The translations under genes and the position numbers were made by a program. 64,000 bases of DNA from Wuchereria bancrofti (Eukaryota; Nematoda; Chromadorea; Rhabditida; Onchocercidae), in contig SSBO01000001.1 of the NCBI GenBank assembly GCA_005281725.1, forward strand, positions 5,130,399-5,194,398. The letters run 5' to 3'. The notes beneath the pieces were generated by a model, which was not told the DNA's origin, searched no databases, and saw nothing but the letters and a program-made list of their open reading frames with translations. This document shows, piece by piece, positions 63,601 through 64,000 of this stretch. Position 1 is the stretch's first letter, and each line of letters begins with the position of its first letter.

Positions 63601-63932
63601 ATTTTTGCTCACATAAAACTCGAAATCAAAAGAAAAATTTTAAGCTTGTGCGCGACAATGCTGATCTACGTTGTGAGTTACCAAAAATGGAAAAACGACT
63701 CCGTGCTGCTATGGATCGTGTGAAGAGTTTAGAAACAGCGCTGAAGGAAACCAAAGAAAATGCTATGCGAGATAGGAAAAAGTTAGTAACTAAGAGATGT
63801 TTGTGGACTGGGATATCTTTCTAAAAGTTACAGGAGCTTATATTTTTAGGTACCAACATGAAGTTGAAAGAATCAAAGAAGCTGTACGTCAAAGAAATCT
63901 TGCCAGACGAGGTCTTGCTGCCCCTCAGATTG
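57645..63932 (+). CDS. unc-116: kinesin-1 heavy chain (KIF5/UNC-116), C-terminal tail beyond window
   Basis: Plus-end microtubule motor for axonal and organelle transport. Twenty exons: 57645-57686, 57800-57901, 58150-58311, 58479-58632, 58825-58968, 59282-59406, 59485-59589, 59708-59944, 60668-60809, 61002-61153, 61451-61525, 61648-61839, 61916-62077, 62170-62274, 62425-62595, 62771-62914, 62997-63144, 63268-63470, 63645-63781, 63850-63932. They give 928 residues and then continue. Motor motifs: P-loop GQTSSGKT, switch I NEHSSRSH, switch II DLAGSE, and [18 protein letters not shown]. The neck and coiled-coil stalk follow ([30 protein letters not shown]). The conserved [17 protein letters not shown] and [20 protein letters not shown] mark the light-chain/cargo region. 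Introns after 61525 and 63144 need GC donors. The window ends just before the expected KPIRPGQ autoinhibitory tail. Confidence 0.96.
59043..59088 (+). repeat. 24-bp near-perfect tandem repeat
   Basis: 59043-59066 and 59067-59088 share the ATTTCTTCATRTAAAATACTGA unit with one mismatch, inside kinesin intron 5. Confidence 0.8.
59985..60420 (+). other. strongly A-biased intron segment
   Basis: Most of kinesin intron 8 (59945-60667) is A-rich on the plus strand with few T and many A-runs broken by single C or G, unlike the T-rich introns around it. I see no open frame. It could be an old poly-A-rich insertion, a low-complexity expansion or poor assembly. Confidence 0.5.
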
Positions 63933-64000
63933 GTTAGTCTTTTATCTGTTTCATTATTCAGTGGTAAAATTGATTCAATGAAATCTTGTAATTATGTTTC

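Overview
The window looks like nuclear DNA of a parasitic nematode, most likely a filarial worm (Onchocerca/Brugia-like). It is AT-rich, its genes are split by many 50-700 bp introns with short 'tttcag' acceptors, and it encodes nematode-type families: a serpentine chemoreceptor, an EAT-4-like SLC17 transporter, a Cys-loop channel of the nematode amine-gated type, a kinesin-1 heavy chain and an omega-class GST. I rebuilt each main gene by hand from splice sites and reading-frame phase. Nearly all junctions close in frame on GT-AG sites; two in the kinesin gene need GC-AG.

Layout. 55-1957 (+) holds the last six exons of the U5 snRNP GTPase EFTUD2/Snu114. 2878-8059 (-) is an 11-exon vesicular-glutamate-transporter-like SLC17 gene. 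A gene-poor stretch follows (8060-17536), containing a possible relic of a bacterial (Wolbachia-like) 5S rRNA gene near 13.8 kb. 17537-19512 (+) is a six-exon serpentine GPCR whose last intron ends in a duplicated splice acceptor. 20291-22577 (-) is a carbonyl-reductase-type SDR, divergent from ROGDI at 23239-25227 (+). 29904-38240 (+) is a ligand-gated anion-type channel; I infer a signal-peptide exon separated from the rest by a ~4 kb first intron. 39774-41648 (-) is a divergent HSP20-like gene, incomplete at its 5' end. 44458-46922 (-) is an omega GST with a predicted signal peptide and a sequon-rich extension. 50514-51961 (-) is SBDS, facing a C2H2 zinc-finger gene (53065-54954, +) across a GA-rich intergenic region. 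57645 to the window end (+) is kinesin-1 heavy chain, missing only its C-terminal tail.

The genes do not form one pathway. They mix housekeeping functions (splicing, ribosome maturation, axonal transport), neural functions (SLC17 transporter, Cys-loop channel, ROGDI, kinesin-1, chemoreceptor) and defence (secreted GST, carbonyl reductase). The most interesting points are the secreted omega GST, the altered transport-site residues of the SLC17 protein, the 31-bp duplication that copies a splice acceptor, two nearly loopless perfect inverted repeats, two GC-AG introns in kinesin, and the 5S-like relic. I found no convincing transposon, CRISPR array, tRNA or wholly new multigene system. All exon models are inferred without transcripts, and family comparisons are from memory.
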